Below are positions 52,299 through 61,055 of a DNA stretch of 64,000 bases, in pieces. Where the stretch lies: the NCBI GenBank assembly GCA_045649105.1, contig JAZRPG010000017.1:1-64000 (forward strand), written 5' to 3'. A program made the position numbers and the translations under genes. The notes beneath the pieces were generated by a model, which made no database searches, was not told where the DNA came from, and saw only the letters and a program-made list of their open reading frames with translations. The first letter of the stretch is position 1. The number at the start of each line of letters is the position of its first letter. Origin of the DNA: JAZRPG01 sp045649105 (lineage in GTDB: Bacteria; Bacillota; Clostridia; Oscillospirales; JAAYXM01).

Positions 52299-52376
52299 TT
52301 TCCCGAAAAAGCCCGTAAAATAGCCGTTTTTTCAAACAGCTTGCCCTTTCCAAATGTTAACAATACCAAAAAAGCC

Positions 52377-52432
52377 TTGACATTTACAAAAAAATAGGGT
52401 ATTATGTAATCACTCTGTAACCGATTTGTAAC
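52377..52432 (+). promoter_or_regulatory. M23 peptidase promoter with overlapping WalR-like triple repeat
   Basis: TTGACA (52377-52382), a 17-base spacer and TATTAT (52400-52405). Starting on the -10 box are three phased repeats: TGTAAT (52405-52410), TGTAAC (52416-52421) and TGTAAC (52427-52432), each 5 bases apart. All match the WalR half-site consensus. Overlap with the -10 and start site predicts repression. Confidence 0.65.
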
Positions 52433-52469
52433 CACGAATCGGGATTAAAGAAAGAAAGCAGGTGATGCA

Positions 52470-54101
52470 GTGTCTCGTGAGTCACAGTCGCACGACGCGG
52501 CGGTATACTCGGCAAGCCCGATAACCCGCCGGAATTTTACAGATAAACAAAAAAGGCTTAACAATGCCATTCTCGGCATTATCGCCATTATATATGAATT
52601 TGTGATGTTCTGCGCGACAAAGGCGGTAAACGCCTCTGTCATCGTCGGGACTGCGCTTCATTCAAAGGTGCTTATCCCCGTTGCCGTTTACGGTGTCGCT
52701 ATCATAAGCCGCATTGCAACGCTGCTTGAGCAGTTCCGCTACCGGTCGCGCTGCATGTCGCACAGTATCACCGTCGGTATTACGCATTTCCGCAGAAGCA
52801 GATTTCTCCTCGCCGCCGTTCTTATGTCCCTGACCGCAGTTGTCATTGCGTCAACATTTTTGAGCGTCGGTATTAAAATATTTGTCGATGATGAGCCGAT
52901 AGGCTATATGTACAGCAGAAGCGATTTTGACGAGGCGGTGAGCTTTGTTGAGAAGCGCGCAAGCGAGATTCTTGAGCGCCCGTACAGCGTAACATCAAAA
53001 GTCCGCTTTGAGCTCGGAATCGTCCCGCGCGAATCAGTTCTTTCAAAAACTCAGCTGCAGTCCATTTTCTTCTCCGATATCGAAGATGTTTCAATGCTTT
53101 ATGCCATCACGGTTGACGGGCAGGTCGTCGGGGCAAGCAAAAACCGCGACACGCTTCAGGCTATGCTTGATGAGCTTCTCCATGTTAATGACCCGAAAAT
53201 CAAGGCTCATTTCGCACAGGATGTCCAGATTACACAGCGCTATGTAGACGCGTCATATCTCCTTTCCTATGACGAAATCCGCGAAAAGCTCACATCTAAA
53301 ATCCATTCTTCAAGAACATATACCGTCAAATCCGGCGACACAATAAACTCGGCAGCAAAGGCAAACGGCCTTACGAGAGCCGCTCTTATTGAGCTTAACC
53401 CCTCACTTCAGTCAGGGCGCCTGCGCGCAGGCCAGAAGCTTGTCGTTGCAAAGGAAGTCCCCTTCCTCTCTGTCGAGGCTGTCCGCCATGTTGAGTACAC
53501 GGAAACCATTCCGTTTGAGACAAAGAAGGTTGAGAGCAGCTCTCTTTACAAGGGAAGCACTCGCGTTTCCGTAAACGGCAAGGTCGGTATAAGAAAAGTC
53601 GTCGCCGATGTAACATATGTTGATAATAAAGAGGTTTCAAGAAATATTATAAGCAGCACAGTCACGCGCGAGCCTGTCACAAAGGTAATTGAGGTCGGCA
53701 CAAAGCCGCGTCCGAAGACGGTCGCCACAGGCGTCATGCGCCGCCCGGTAAGCGGTGCCATTATCTCCTCGCGTTACGGTTACCGCCGCGGCTCTTTCCA
53801 TTCAGGCGTTGACTTTGCCCTCGCGAAAGGAAATCCTGTCGTTGCGGCAGACGGAGGAACGGTCACATACGCCGGCTGGAAGCGCGGAGGCTGGGGCTAT
53901 CTCGTAATAATAAACCACGGCAACGGCCGCGAAACATATTACGCGCACAACTCAAAGGTTACCGTAAGCGTCGGCCAGAAGGTCGCAAAGGGCGAGCAGA
54001 TTGCAAAAGTCGGAAGCACCGGAAACAGCTCAGGTCCGCACGTCCACTTTGAGGTTCATGTAAACGGCAGACATGTAAACCCGTTCAACTATATTTCCTA
54101 A
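52470..54101 (+). CDS. Membrane-anchored M23 peptidoglycan endopeptidase with LysM and G5 domains
   Basis: 543 residues, GTG start behind AGGTG. The N-terminal 110 residues are cytosolic and then cross the membrane (FLLAAVLMSLTAVVIASTFL). A helical extracellular region follows, then a LysM domain (YTVKSGDTINSAAKANGLTR...LRAGQKLVV, about 285-330), a G5 domain (VRHVEYTETIPFETKKVESS...VTKVIEVGTKP, about 340-415) and an M23 metallopeptidase domain (about 430-543). Zinc ligands are in FHSGVDFAL and HVHFEVH. It should cleave peptide crosslinks in peptidoglycan. It is a DipM/SpoIIQ-like layout but not a clear orthologue. The WalR-like repeats over its promoter agree with a wall-remodelling role. Confidence 0.92.
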   Translation: MSRESQSHDAAVYSASPITRRNFTDKQKRLNNAILGIIAIIYEFVMFCATKAVNASVIVGTALHSKVLIPVAVYGVAIISRIATLLEQFRYRSRCMSHSITVGITHFRRSRFLLAAVLMSLTAVVIASTFLSVGIKIFVDDEPIGYMYSRSDFDEAVSFVEKRASEILERPYSVTSKVRFELGIVPRESVLSKTQLQSIFFSDIEDVSMLYAITVDGQVVGASKNRDTLQAMLDELLHVNDPKIKAHFAQDVQITQRYVDASYLLSYDEIREKLTSKIHSSRTYTVKSGDTINSAAKANGLTRAALIELNPSLQSGRLRAGQKLVVAKEVPFLSVEAVRHVEYTETIPFETKKVESSSLYKGSTRVSVNGKVGIRKVVADVTYVDNKEVSRNIISSTVTREPVTKVIEVGTKPRPKTVATGVMRRPVSGAIISSRYGYRRGSFHSGVDFALAKGNPVVAADGGTVTYAGWKRGGWGYLVIINHGNGRETYYAHNSKVTVSVGQKVAKGEQIAKVGSTGNSSGPHVHFEVHVNGRHVNPFNYIS

Positions 54102-54123
54102 AAATTTTACAGCGCTTACAAAC

Positions 54124-54156
54124 CCCTCCGGAACAATTTGTCCCGGAGGGATTTTT
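54124..54156 (+). terminator. Terminator of the M23 peptidase gene
   Basis: CCCTCCGG (54124-54131) pairs with CCGGAGGG (54143-54150), extended by ACAA/TTGT, then TTTTT. Confidence 0.88.
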
Positions 54157-54224
54157 GTGTTTTTCCGAACGCTGTATACTCTCCCTGATATCTGTCAATA
54201 ATCACTTTGGGAGGTGATAAAAGA

Positions 54225-54398
54225 ATGAGCCCGAAGGAACTTCTTTATATCGAGGACGCGCTCGGACATGCGACATTCCTTGAGAAGCAGTGCAGAGAAA
54301 CTGCCGAAAAGCTTCAGGATACCAACCTTAAAAACTATGTCCTCGGCATCGCAACAAAGCACAAGCAGACCTTTGACGAGTTTTATAAGTTAGTTTAA
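54225..54398 (+). CDS. Small spore-coat-like protein 1
   Basis: 57 residues from ATG 54225 (GGGAGGTGA upstream; the longer frame has no RBS). A helical sequence, MSPKELLYIEDALGHATFLE, with KNYVLGIATKHKQTFDEFY. It resembles the short ferritin-like or CotF-type proteins of Clostridia, in which the helices pack into a four-helix bundle with a partner. It is the first of two adjacent genes of this type. Confidence 0.75.
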   Translation: MSPKELLYIEDALGHATFLEKQCRETAEKLQDTNLKNYVLGIATKHKQTFDEFYKLV

Positions 54399-54431
54399 CG
54401 GCGCTTCGCGCTATGGGAGGTGAATTTTAAA

Positions 54432-54683
54432 ATGGATGATAAGAACCTGATGGAAAACCTGCTTCTGACGACAAAGGGCGTTTGTGATTTGTATCTCCAC
54501 GGCGCTATAGAATCAGGTACACCGAATGTACACAACGCATTTGACACGGCGCTTCGCGACTCACTCTGCATGCAGGACGAGATTTACAAAAAAATGTCTG
54601 AAAAGGGCTGGTACACAGCTGAACAGGCAGATGCGGCACAGCTTAATAAAGTCAGGCAGAAATTCAGCACAGCATCAAATTAA
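54432..54683 (+). CDS. CotF-family spore coat-like protein 2
   Basis: 83 residues from ATG 54432 (GGGAGGTGA upstream). MDDKNLMENLLLTTKGVCDL and LHGAIESGTPNVHNAFDTAL with LRDSLCMQDEIYKKMSEKGW and YTAEQADAAQLNKVRQKF match the CotF-like coat family of ferritin-like proteins, which assemble on spores. It begins 33 bases after the first coat-like gene, so they are coexpressed and may form a heterodimer. A strong terminator follows. Confidence 0.85.
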   Translation: MDDKNLMENLLLTTKGVCDLYLHGAIESGTPNVHNAFDTALRDSLCMQDEIYKKMSEKGWYTAEQADAAQLNKVRQKFSTASN

Positions 54684-54733
54684 AATATCGGCGCAAATAG
54701 TTTCCTCAATTTCAATAAAACACTTTATAATCC

Positions 54734-54763
54734 AAAAAGACCGCCGTACGGCGGTCTTTTTTC
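54734..54763 (+). terminator. Terminator of the coat gene pair
   Basis: The perfect palindrome AAAGACCGCCGTACGG... at 54736-54759 is followed by a T run. Confidence 0.92.
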
Positions 54764-54884
54764 TGCAATAAAGCTTTAATGTATCTGTTTTCGTCCTACT
54801 TTATGCTACTTTATACGAATATTAAATATAGTGTTACACAACATAGTATAATTAAGATAAATAAAATTTTTGAGGTTAAAAGCT

Positions 54885-55034
54885 ATGAGACCCCTGAAGC
54901 AGAAGATAAGCATCTCTCTTGACGAGGACATTGTAAAAGAACTGAAGATTCTGTCTGAAAATTGCGACCGCTCTCTTTCGCAGTATATAAACCTTGTTTT
55001 AAAAAAGCACCTGCAAAACCTTGACAAAAACTGA
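54885..55034 (+). CDS. 49-residue ribbon-helix-helix protein
   Basis: A short gene with a weak RBS (GAGG at 54872-54875, about 9 bases before ATG). MRPLKQKISISLDEDIVKEL and KILSENCDRSLSQYINLVLK have the Arc/CopG pattern: a beta strand of alternating residues (KISISL), then two helices with the turn CDRSLSQYIN. Such proteins bind DNA as dimers, often as antitoxins or plasmid copy-control factors; no toxin gene is adjacent. A TATAAT box is at 54847-54852, about 30 bases upstream. It ends before a hairpin terminator. Confidence 0.75.
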   Translation: MRPLKQKISISLDEDIVKELKILSENCDRSLSQYINLVLKKHLQNLDKN

Positions 55035-55045
55035 CCTTAAAGCAA

Positions 55046-55086
55046 AATGCCCGCCGCAGAAACTCCTCCGCGGCGGCATTTTTGTT
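55046..55086. terminator. Terminator between the RHH gene and the amino acid ABC operon
   Basis: AATGCC(c)GCCGC (55046-55057) pairs with GCGGCGGCATT (55070-55080), then TTTTTGTTT. Confidence 0.8.
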
Positions 55087-55136
55087 TACATTCCGTATTA
55101 TATATTGCCAATTATACTGTCGGTTATGCCGTTTTC

Positions 55137-55874
55137 TTATAAAACCTTGCCGAGAAAGCTTTTAAGCCTGTCGCTCTTCGGGTTTTCAAACAAATCGTCC
55201 GGCGTGCTTTCCTCAACTATTTTTCCCTCGTCCATGAATATGACGCGCGTTCCGACCTCACGGGCAAACCCCATTTCATGGGTGACGACGACCATCGTCA
55301 TTCCGCTCTTTGCAAGGTCACGCATAACATCAAGAACCTCGCCGACCATCTCGGGGTCAAGCGCACTCGTCGGCTCGTCAAACAGCATAACATCCGGCTG
55401 CATACACAAAGCACGCACAATCGCAATTCTCTGCTTCTGTCCGCCCGAGAGCTGTGCAGGATATGCGTCACGCCTGTCCGCAAGCCCGACGCGCTCAAGA
55501 AGGGTAAGCGCGCGCTTTTCCGCCTCATCCTTTGAGAGACCGAGAAGCTTCATCGGCGCAAGCGTAAGATTTTTCATTATCGTCATATGCGGGAAGAGAT
55601 TAAACTGCTGAAAAACCATGCCCATTTTCTGGCGGTGGATATTTATGTTCACGCGCGGGTCAGTAATATCAGTATCCTCAAAGAGAATAGAGCCGCCCGT
55701 CGGCACCTCCAGAAGGTTAAGGCACCTTAAAAATGTTGACTTTCCGCTGCCCGACGGACCGATAACGACGACAACATCGCCCTTTGAAATCTCCGTGGAC
55801 ACGCCGTCAAGCGCATATATGTCCCCATAGTGCTTCTCAAGCCCGCTTACCTTAATCAACACATTATCTTTCAT
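55137..55874 (-). CDS. glnQ: Polar amino acid ABC transporter ATP-binding protein (GlnQ type)
   Basis: 245 residues from ATG 55874 (GGAGG upstream). Walker [18 protein letters not shown], the PAAT-specific line [20 protein letters not shown], signature [15 protein letters not shown], Walker [16 protein letters not shown], and switch histidine [13 protein letters not shown]. It drives uptake of glutamine or another polar amino acid. It overlaps the permease gene stop by 11 bases. Confidence 0.93.
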   Translation of the reverse strand: MKDNVLIKVSGLEKHYGDIYALDGVSTEISKGDVVVVIGPSGSGKSTFLRCLNLLEVPTGGSILFEDTDITDPRVNINIHRQKMGMVFQQFNLFPHMTIMKNLTLAPMKLLGLSKDEAEKRALTLLERVGLADRRDAYPAQLSGGQKQRIAIVRALCMQPDVMLFDEPTSALDPEMVGEVLDVMRDLAKSGMTMVVVTHEMGFAREVGTRVIFMDEGKIVEESTPDDLFENPKSDRLKSFLGKVL

Positions 55875-56595
55875 TGCTGCGCAGCCTCCTTTCAAGCAGT
55901 GAGACGCATTTTGTCAGCACCACAACAAGAACAAGATATATTATTGCGACGGCAATAAGCGGCAAAAACGCCTCATATGTCGTCGACTGGATAATAAGTC
56001 CGCCACGCGTTAAGTCCTTTACGGTTATGTATCCCGCAACAGATGTCTCCTTGAGAAGAACTATAAACTCGTTTGCAAGCGCAGGAAGCACATTCTTGAA
56101 CGCCTGCGGCATTATTATATGCCACATGGTCTGCGCAAAGTTAAATCCGAGGCTTCTGCCCGCTTCCGTCTGCCCCTCATCGATAGACATGATTCCGGAG
56201 CGTATAATTTCGGCAACATATGCCCCTGAGTTGAGGCCGAAGCCTATTATAGCGGTCATAACCGGCATATCTATTGAGGCGAATATTACCATGTACAGTA
56301 TAAGAAGCTGGACCATAACAGGCGTACCTCTGATAACCGTGAGGTACAGCTTGCAAACAGCGTTTGCAAGCTTAAACTTTCCTGTCTTGTCGTGCGTCGA
56401 ACGGATAATTGCAACGATAAATCCGAGAATTATACCGATAATCACAGAACACAGTGTTATAAACAGCGTGTTCCCAAGACCGTCGAGCAGAAATCTCCAG
56501 TTTTCATCGTCTATAAAAACGCGCTCGAAATCATACGCAAAGTCCGAAAAAAACTTTGCAACGGAAGCGACCGCGCCCTGTATCCAATTGAGCAT
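55864..56595 (-). CDS. glnP: Polar amino acid ABC transporter permease
   Basis: 243 residues from ATG 56595 (AAGGGG upstream). About five membrane helices. [20 protein letters not shown] opens the His/Glu/Gln/Arg permease pattern, [20 protein letters not shown] is diagnostic, and the EAA loop [20 protein letters not shown] contacts the ATPase. It lies between the binding protein gene and glnQ in transcription order. Confidence 0.93.
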   Translation of the reverse strand: MLNWIQGAVASVAKFFSDFAYDFERVFIDDENWRFLLDGLGNTLFITLCSVIIGIILGFIVAIIRSTHDKTGKFKLANAVCKLYLTVIRGTPVMVQLLILYMVIFASIDMPVMTAIIGFGLNSGAYVAEIIRSGIMSIDEGQTEAGRSLGFNFAQTMWHIIMPQAFKNVLPALANEFIVLLKETSVAGYITVKDLTRGGLIIQSTTYEAFLPLIAVAIIYLVLVVVLTKCVSLLERRLRSNER

Positions 56596-56713
56596 ATCCG
56601 AATACCCCTTTACTTTTTTATATATGAAAAGCGTCTGCCGGCAAGACCTTGCCCGCTTCATATGCGTCAAGACCTTGCCGCCCGATACTTTTCCGTGGCT
56701 CTTTTAAAAAACA

Positions 56714-56740
56714 AGGGCGAAGAGCACGTGCCTTCGCCCT
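56714..56740 (-). terminator. Attenuator after the amino acid binding-protein gene
   Basis: AGGGCGAAG (56714-56722) pairs with CTTCGCCCT (56732-56740). Leftward, TTGTTTTTT follows. It probably stops most transcripts after the binding protein and lets a fraction run into the permease and ATPase. Confidence 0.8.
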
Positions 56741-56762
56741 CGCAAACATCTTTTGCCGTTTC

Positions 56763-57491
56763 TTACTTAGACGGAATGTACTTCTCGATTATTGCATCAA
56801 GTGTGCCGTCTGCCTTAAGCTCAGCAAGTGCTTTGTTGATTTTTTCGCAAAGCTCGGTGTTGCCCTTCTTTATTGCGATTGCATAGTCCTCATCTGTGAA
56901 GGACTCGTCAAGAATCTTAAGACCCTCGTTCTTCTCAACAAAAACCTTTGCCGGCTCGCCGTCGATGATAACAGCGTCAATCTTGCCCTGTGAAAGAGCA
57001 GTTACCGCGTCAACGCCCTTGTTGAACTGACGGAGGTCAACATTCTCGATGTCTGCTGCGTAAATGTCGCCTGTTGTGCCGAGCTGAACGCCGACCTTCT
57101 TGCCGACAAGCTCTTCAGGAGATGTGATTGCAGAATTCTCAGGAACGATAACGACCTGTGACGCATGTGCATATGTATCTGAGAAGTCAACGCTCTCAAG
57201 GCGCTTCTCCGTAACCGTCATGCCTGCAAGTCCGATGTCAACCTTGCCTGATGTGACAGCAGCGATTATGGAATCAAACTCCATGTCGGATATCTCAAGC
57301 TTCATGCCGAGCTTTTCTGCAATAGCCTCTGCAATTTCTGCATCAATACCGACAATCTTCTCGCCCTCATAGAACTCATACGGCGGGAAAGCAGCATTTG
57401 TGCCCATCTTGAGTGTGCCGCCATTCTGACCGCAACCCGCAAATGCGAGAAGCATCATAACTGCGAGAGAAACAGCTAAAACCTTTTTCAT
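56763..57491 (-). CDS. Polar amino acid ABC transporter substrate-binding lipoprotein
   Basis: 242 residues from ATG 57491 (GGAGG upstream). Lipoprotein signal MKKVLAVSLAVMMLLAFAGC. The mature part is a family-3 binding protein: GTNAAFPPYEFYEGEKIVGI and DAEIAEAIAEKLGMKLEISD, then GMTVTEKRLESVDFSDTYAH. Ligand residues R79-like (TEKRLE) and D-rich loops are those of Gln, His or Arg/Lys binding proteins; which one is not clear. Confidence 0.93.
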   Translation of the reverse strand: MKKVLAVSLAVMMLLAFAGCGQNGGTLKMGTNAAFPPYEFYEGEKIVGIDAEIAEAIAEKLGMKLEISDMEFDSIIAAVTSGKVDIGLAGMTVTEKRLESVDFSDTYAHASQVVIVPENSAITSPEELVGKKVGVQLGTTGDIYAADIENVDLRQFNKGVDAVTALSQGKIDAVIIDGEPAKVFVEKNEGLKILDESFTDEDYAIAIKKGNTELCEKINKALAELKADGTLDAIIEKYIPSK

Positions 57492-57543
57492 TTTTAATAC
57501 CTCCATTTTTGAATATATGTAATTTTATTCCCTGGTGAGAATA

Positions 57544-57571
57544 ATTATACTACCTTTTTCCAATTTGTCAA
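57544..57571 (-). promoter_or_regulatory. Promoter of the amino acid ABC operon
   Basis: Leftward TTGACA (57566-57571), 16 bases and TATAAT (57544-57549), a near-consensus promoter. Confidence 0.82.
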
Positions 57572-57696
57572 GTCTTTTTTATTTTATTTTTCGCCTCACC
57601 GCACTACACATTCACTAAGCAATGCCGTTTATCGCGTTTTTACCGACAATTTCCCGCTTTCCTTGTTTATAAATAATTATGCATATTTTTGTATAA

Positions 57697-59184
57697 TTAT
57701 TTATGGTAAAGCCTTTTTGTCTGGTGCCTCGGTTCACATGTGAGATTGATTCCGAGCTTGCGGTACACATCAAGGTCGACCTGCGACAGAATTACGGTAG
57801 AGTGAGCCTCGCAGCGGCTGAGCTTTTTAAGCTGCTCCTTTGCAAGATGCGCCGCCTCATTCTGCGTGGCGCTTATTGTGAGCGCTATAAGCACCTCGTC
57901 GGAATGGAGGCGCGGATTGTGGTTTCCGAGAATGGTCGTTTTAAGCTGTTGTATCGGCTCAATAACCGTAGGTGAGATGAGGTGTATGGAGTCTTCAATC
58001 CCGCCTAATTTCTTGATTGCATTCAGAAGCGCGGCGCTTGATGCTCCGAGAAGCTTCGTGTTCCGCCCCGTGACTATCGTTCCGTCAGAAAGCTCTATCG
58101 CAACTGCAGGCTCGTCGCCGTTTTCCGCAGACTTTTTAAGAGCCGCGGCGACAACTGCGCGGTCATCAACCGTAACTTCCGCCTGCTTCATGATAAGCTC
58201 AAGCTTTCCGACCTCCTTGTCGGAGCCGCGCCCGAGGCGCCTGTCACACAGTACGGAGAAATACCGCCTTATTATCTCCTCGCGCGAGGCGTTCTGCGTT
58301 GCCTCATCGTCCGTTATGCAGTATCCCGCCATGTTTACGCCCATATCCGTCGGAGATTTGTACGGGCTCTCTCCCGCAATCCTCTCAAAAATCGCATTGA
58401 GCACGGGGAAAACCTCAACATCGCGGTTGTAGTTTACCGTTGTTTCCCCATATGCCTCAAGATGGTACGGGTCTATCATGTTTACATCGCTTAAATCGGC
58501 GGTTGCCGCCTCGTATGCAAGATTTACGGGATGCTTGAGCGGTATGTTCCATATCGGGAAGGTCTCAAACTTTGCATATCCTGCGCAAATGCCGCGCAGA
58601 TGCTCATGGTAGAGCTGTGACAGGCAGGTTGACATCTTTCCGCTGCCCGGACCGGGCGCCGTAACGACTACAAGCGGACATGTCGTTTCAATATAATCGT
58701 TCTTGCCAAAGCCTTCCTCACTTACTATATGTGAAACATTGAGCGGATATCCTTCAATCGTGTAGTGGAGGTATACGCGCATTCCGAGGCTTATGAGCTT
58801 TTCGCGGAACGCCGCGGCAGACGGCTGCCCCTCGTAGCGCGTGATGACAATGCTGCCTACATAGAGGCCGATTTCACGGAACGCGTCCACCAGGCGCAGA
58901 ACATCACTGTCATATGTGATTCCGAGGTCGTTTCTCACCTTGTTTTTTTCAATATCAGAGGCGCTTATAACGATGACGACCTCAACCTCGCTCTTAAGGC
59001 TTTTAAGCATCTGTACCTTTGTGTCCGGCTTAAAGCCCGGGAGCACACGGGACGCATGATAATCGTCAAACAGCTTGCCGCCGAACTCGAGATAGAGCTT
59101 GCCGCCGAACTCATGTATACGCTTGCGTATCTGCTCGGACTGCCGCCTTATATATTCGTCGTTGTCAAAGCCCTCTCTCCACAT
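57697..59184 (-). CDS. DUF1846 family protein
   Basis: 495 residues from ATG 59184 (GGAGG upstream). MWREGFDNDEYIRRQSEQIR with RIHEFGGKLYLEFGGKLFDD and HASRVLPGFKPDTKVQMLKS are the hallmark DUF1846 lines. The middle contains TAPGPGSGKMSTCLSQLYHE, a P-loop-like motif. The family is widespread in Firmicutes and anaerobes with no established function; an ATP- or nucleotide-dependent task is inferred from the P-loop-like motif. It is a single gene between amino acid uptake and Fe-S assembly genes. Confidence 0.9.
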   Translation of the reverse strand: MWREGFDNDEYIRRQSEQIRKRIHEFGGKLYLEFGGKLFDDYHASRVLPGFKPDTKVQMLKSLKSEVEVVIVISASDIEKNKVRNDLGITYDSDVLRLVDAFREIGLYVGSIVITRYEGQPSAAAFREKLISLGMRVYLHYTIEGYPLNVSHIVSEEGFGKNDYIETTCPLVVVTAPGPGSGKMSTCLSQLYHEHLRGICAGYAKFETFPIWNIPLKHPVNLAYEAATADLSDVNMIDPYHLEAYGETTVNYNRDVEVFPVLNAIFERIAGESPYKSPTDMGVNMAGYCITDDEATQNASREEIIRRYFSVLCDRRLGRGSDKEVGKLELIMKQAEVTVDDRAVVAAALKKSAENGDEPAVAIELSDGTIVTGRNTKLLGASSAALLNAIKKLGGIEDSIHLISPTVIEPIQQLKTTILGNHNPRLHSDEVLIALTISATQNEAAHLAKEQLKKLSRCEAHSTVILSQVDLDVYRKLGINLTCEPRHQTKRLYHK

Positions 59185-59328
59185 AATATAACGCCTCCGC
59201 AATAAAATTCACTTTAATTAGTTTATCACAACTGCCCGGACATTGCAATATTCGCCAAAAAATCCGCAAAGAAAAATTTTTGTTTTTATGCCTTGCAGGG
59301 CACAAGTTTTGCTTTATAATATAATTAA

Positions 59329-59390
59329 AAAGCTTCGGATTTAAGCCGTGCACGGAGGGACACATGCTTTCATTTCCGAAGCTTTCTGTT
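59329..59390 (-). terminator. Long-loop terminator after nifU
   Basis: AAAGCTTCGGA pairs with TCCGAAGCTTT over a loop of about 40 bases that contains an inner palindrome (CCGTGCACGG, 59348-59357). Leftward, TTTTTAATTAT follows. Confidence 0.65.
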
Positions 59391-59397
59391 TTTTCAC

Positions 59398-59835
59398 TTA
59401 TTCGTGTGAACCGTGAGAGCAGCAGTTTTTGCAATCCCCTGAGCAGTGCGCAAGCTCGCCCGGGTCTTTGCCCTGCCTTTTGTAGTAGTCCGCAACTGCC
59501 GACTTTATTGCCTCCTCGGCAAGAACTGAGCAGTGAAGCTTTTCCGGCGGAAGCCCGTCAAGAGCCTCTGCAACCGCGCGGTTTGTGAGCTTAAGCGCTT
59601 CCTCAACCGTCTTTCCCTTTACCATCTCCGTCGCCATTGACGATGTTGCAACGGCGGCGCCGCAGCCGAATGTCTTAAACGACACATCTGTAATTATGTC
59701 GTTTTCTATCTTCATATACATCTTCATTATATCGCCGCACTTCGGGTTCCCCACCTGGCCGACGGCGTTTGCTCCTTCAAGCTCGCCTACATTGCGCGGG
59801 TTTGAAAAATGGTCAAGCACCTTTTCGCTGTACAT
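59398..59835 (-). CDS. nifU: Iron-sulfur cluster scaffold NifU/IscU
   Basis: 145 residues. The three scaffold cysteines are in GNPKCGDIMKMYMK, FKTFGCGAAVATSSM and LHCSVLAEEAI. MYSEKVLDHFSNPRNVGELE is the standard start. Unlike a minimal IscU, it carries a C-terminal tail KDPGELAHCSGDCKNCCSHG with four Cys and two His, which could hold an extra metal site. It starts 30 bases after nifS and receives sulfur from it. Confidence 0.94.
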   Translation of the reverse strand: MYSEKVLDHFSNPRNVGELEGANAVGQVGNPKCGDIMKMYMKIENDIITDVSFKTFGCGAAVATSSMATEMVKGKTVEEALKLTNRAVAEALDGLPPEKLHCSVLAEEAIKSAVADYYKRQGKDPGELAHCSGDCKNCCSHGSHE

Positions 59836-59865
59836 ATATCATTTTCTCCTCTCTCTTATTCTGAT

Positions 59866-61035
59866 TTATGCCCACATCGGGCGCCCGTTTTCCCACACGG
59901 GCGACATTGCGCGAAGCCTTTCTGCAACGCGCTCTACTGCCTCTGCAATTATAAGCTCATCGCCCTCATTATTATCCTCATTCATCGAAAGCCTGAGCGA
60001 CCCGTGCGCAATATGGTGCGGAAGGCCGATTGCAAGAAGCACATGTGACGGGTCAAGCGAGCCGGACGAGCACGCAGAGCCTGAGCTTGCGCATATTCCC
60101 TCGTTAAACATATTCAGAAGAAGCGCCTCGCCCTCTATTCCCTCAATCACGATGCTCACAAGACCGGGAAGTCTGTTTGTCGGGTGCCCCGTAAGGCGCG
60201 TGTACGGAATTTTCAAAACGCGCTCTATAAGTCTTTCGCGCATTTCGGAAAGCTTTTCGGCGCGCTTTCCCAGTCCGTCCTTTGCCATACGGCATGCCTC
60301 GCCGAGCCCGACGATATACGGGACATTCTCCGTCCCTGCGCGGCGGCCGCGCTCCTGCCCTCCGCCGTTCATGAAGCTCTCTAACTTAACTCCCGAGCGG
60401 ATATATAAAGCGCCTATTCCCTTCGGTGCGCCGATTTTATGGCCCGAGAGCGAGAGCATGTCTATATTCATCGCCTCGACATCAACCTCTATATGTCCGA
60501 CAGCCTGGACAGCGTCCGTGTGAAACAAAATTCCGCGCGCTCTTGCTATTTTTCCTATTTCGGCTATCGGCTGGATTGTGCCTATCTCGTTATTCGCCGT
60601 CATTATAGATATAAGCACCGTGTCATCGCATATTTCGCGCTCCAAATCCGCGACTGAAACGCTGCCGAACTCGTCAACACCGAGGTATGTCACGCGCCAG
60701 CCTTTTTTCTCAAGGTTTTTGCATGTGTTTAACACTGCCGGGTGCTCAATCGCGCTTGTTATTATGTGCTTTCCCTTTTTCTCAAGTGCGTACGCTGCGC
60801 CCTTTATCGCCCAGTTGTCAGACTCTGTGCCGCAGCTTGTGAAAAATATTTCGCGGCTTCTTGCTCCGATAAGCGCGGCGACACTCTCGCGCGCCGCCTC
60901 TACCGCGCGTTTTGCCTCGTATGCAAAGGCGTAAAGGCTCGACGGATTCCCGTACTGCTCACCGAGAAACGGGAGCATTTTTCCCAAAACCTCCGGCTTT
61001 ACCTTTGTGGTTGCCGATGTATCTGCATATATCAT
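59866..61035 (-). CDS. nifS: Cysteine desulfurase NifS/IscS
   Basis: 389 residues from ATG 61035, with GGAGATGA 7 bases upstream; an ATG 12 bases earlier is too close to the RBS. MIYADTSATTKVKPEVLGKM and GNPSSLYAFAYEAKRAVEAA start the PLP fold. SLSGHKIGAPKGIGALY holds the PLP lysine, and the catalytic cysteine is in SSGSACSSGSL. The enzyme gives sulfur to NifU. It lies in rnhA-nifS-nifU order, 21 bases after rnhA. Confidence 0.95.
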   Translation of the reverse strand: MIYADTSATTKVKPEVLGKMLPFLGEQYGNPSSLYAFAYEAKRAVEAARESVAALIGARSREIFFTSCGTESDNWAIKGAAYALEKKGKHIITSAIEHPAVLNTCKNLEKKGWRVTYLGVDEFGSVSVADLEREICDDTVLISIMTANNEIGTIQPIAEIGKIARARGILFHTDAVQAVGHIEVDVEAMNIDMLSLSGHKIGAPKGIGALYIRSGVKLESFMNGGGQERGRRAGTENVPYIVGLGEACRMAKDGLGKRAEKLSEMRERLIERVLKIPYTRLTGHPTNRLPGLVSIVIEGIEGEALLLNMFNEGICASSGSACSSGSLDPSHVLLAIGLPHHIAHGSLRLSMNEDNNEGDELIIAEAVERVAERLRAMSPVWENGRPMWA

Positions 61036-61055
61036 TCGCGTTGTCATCTCCTGTT

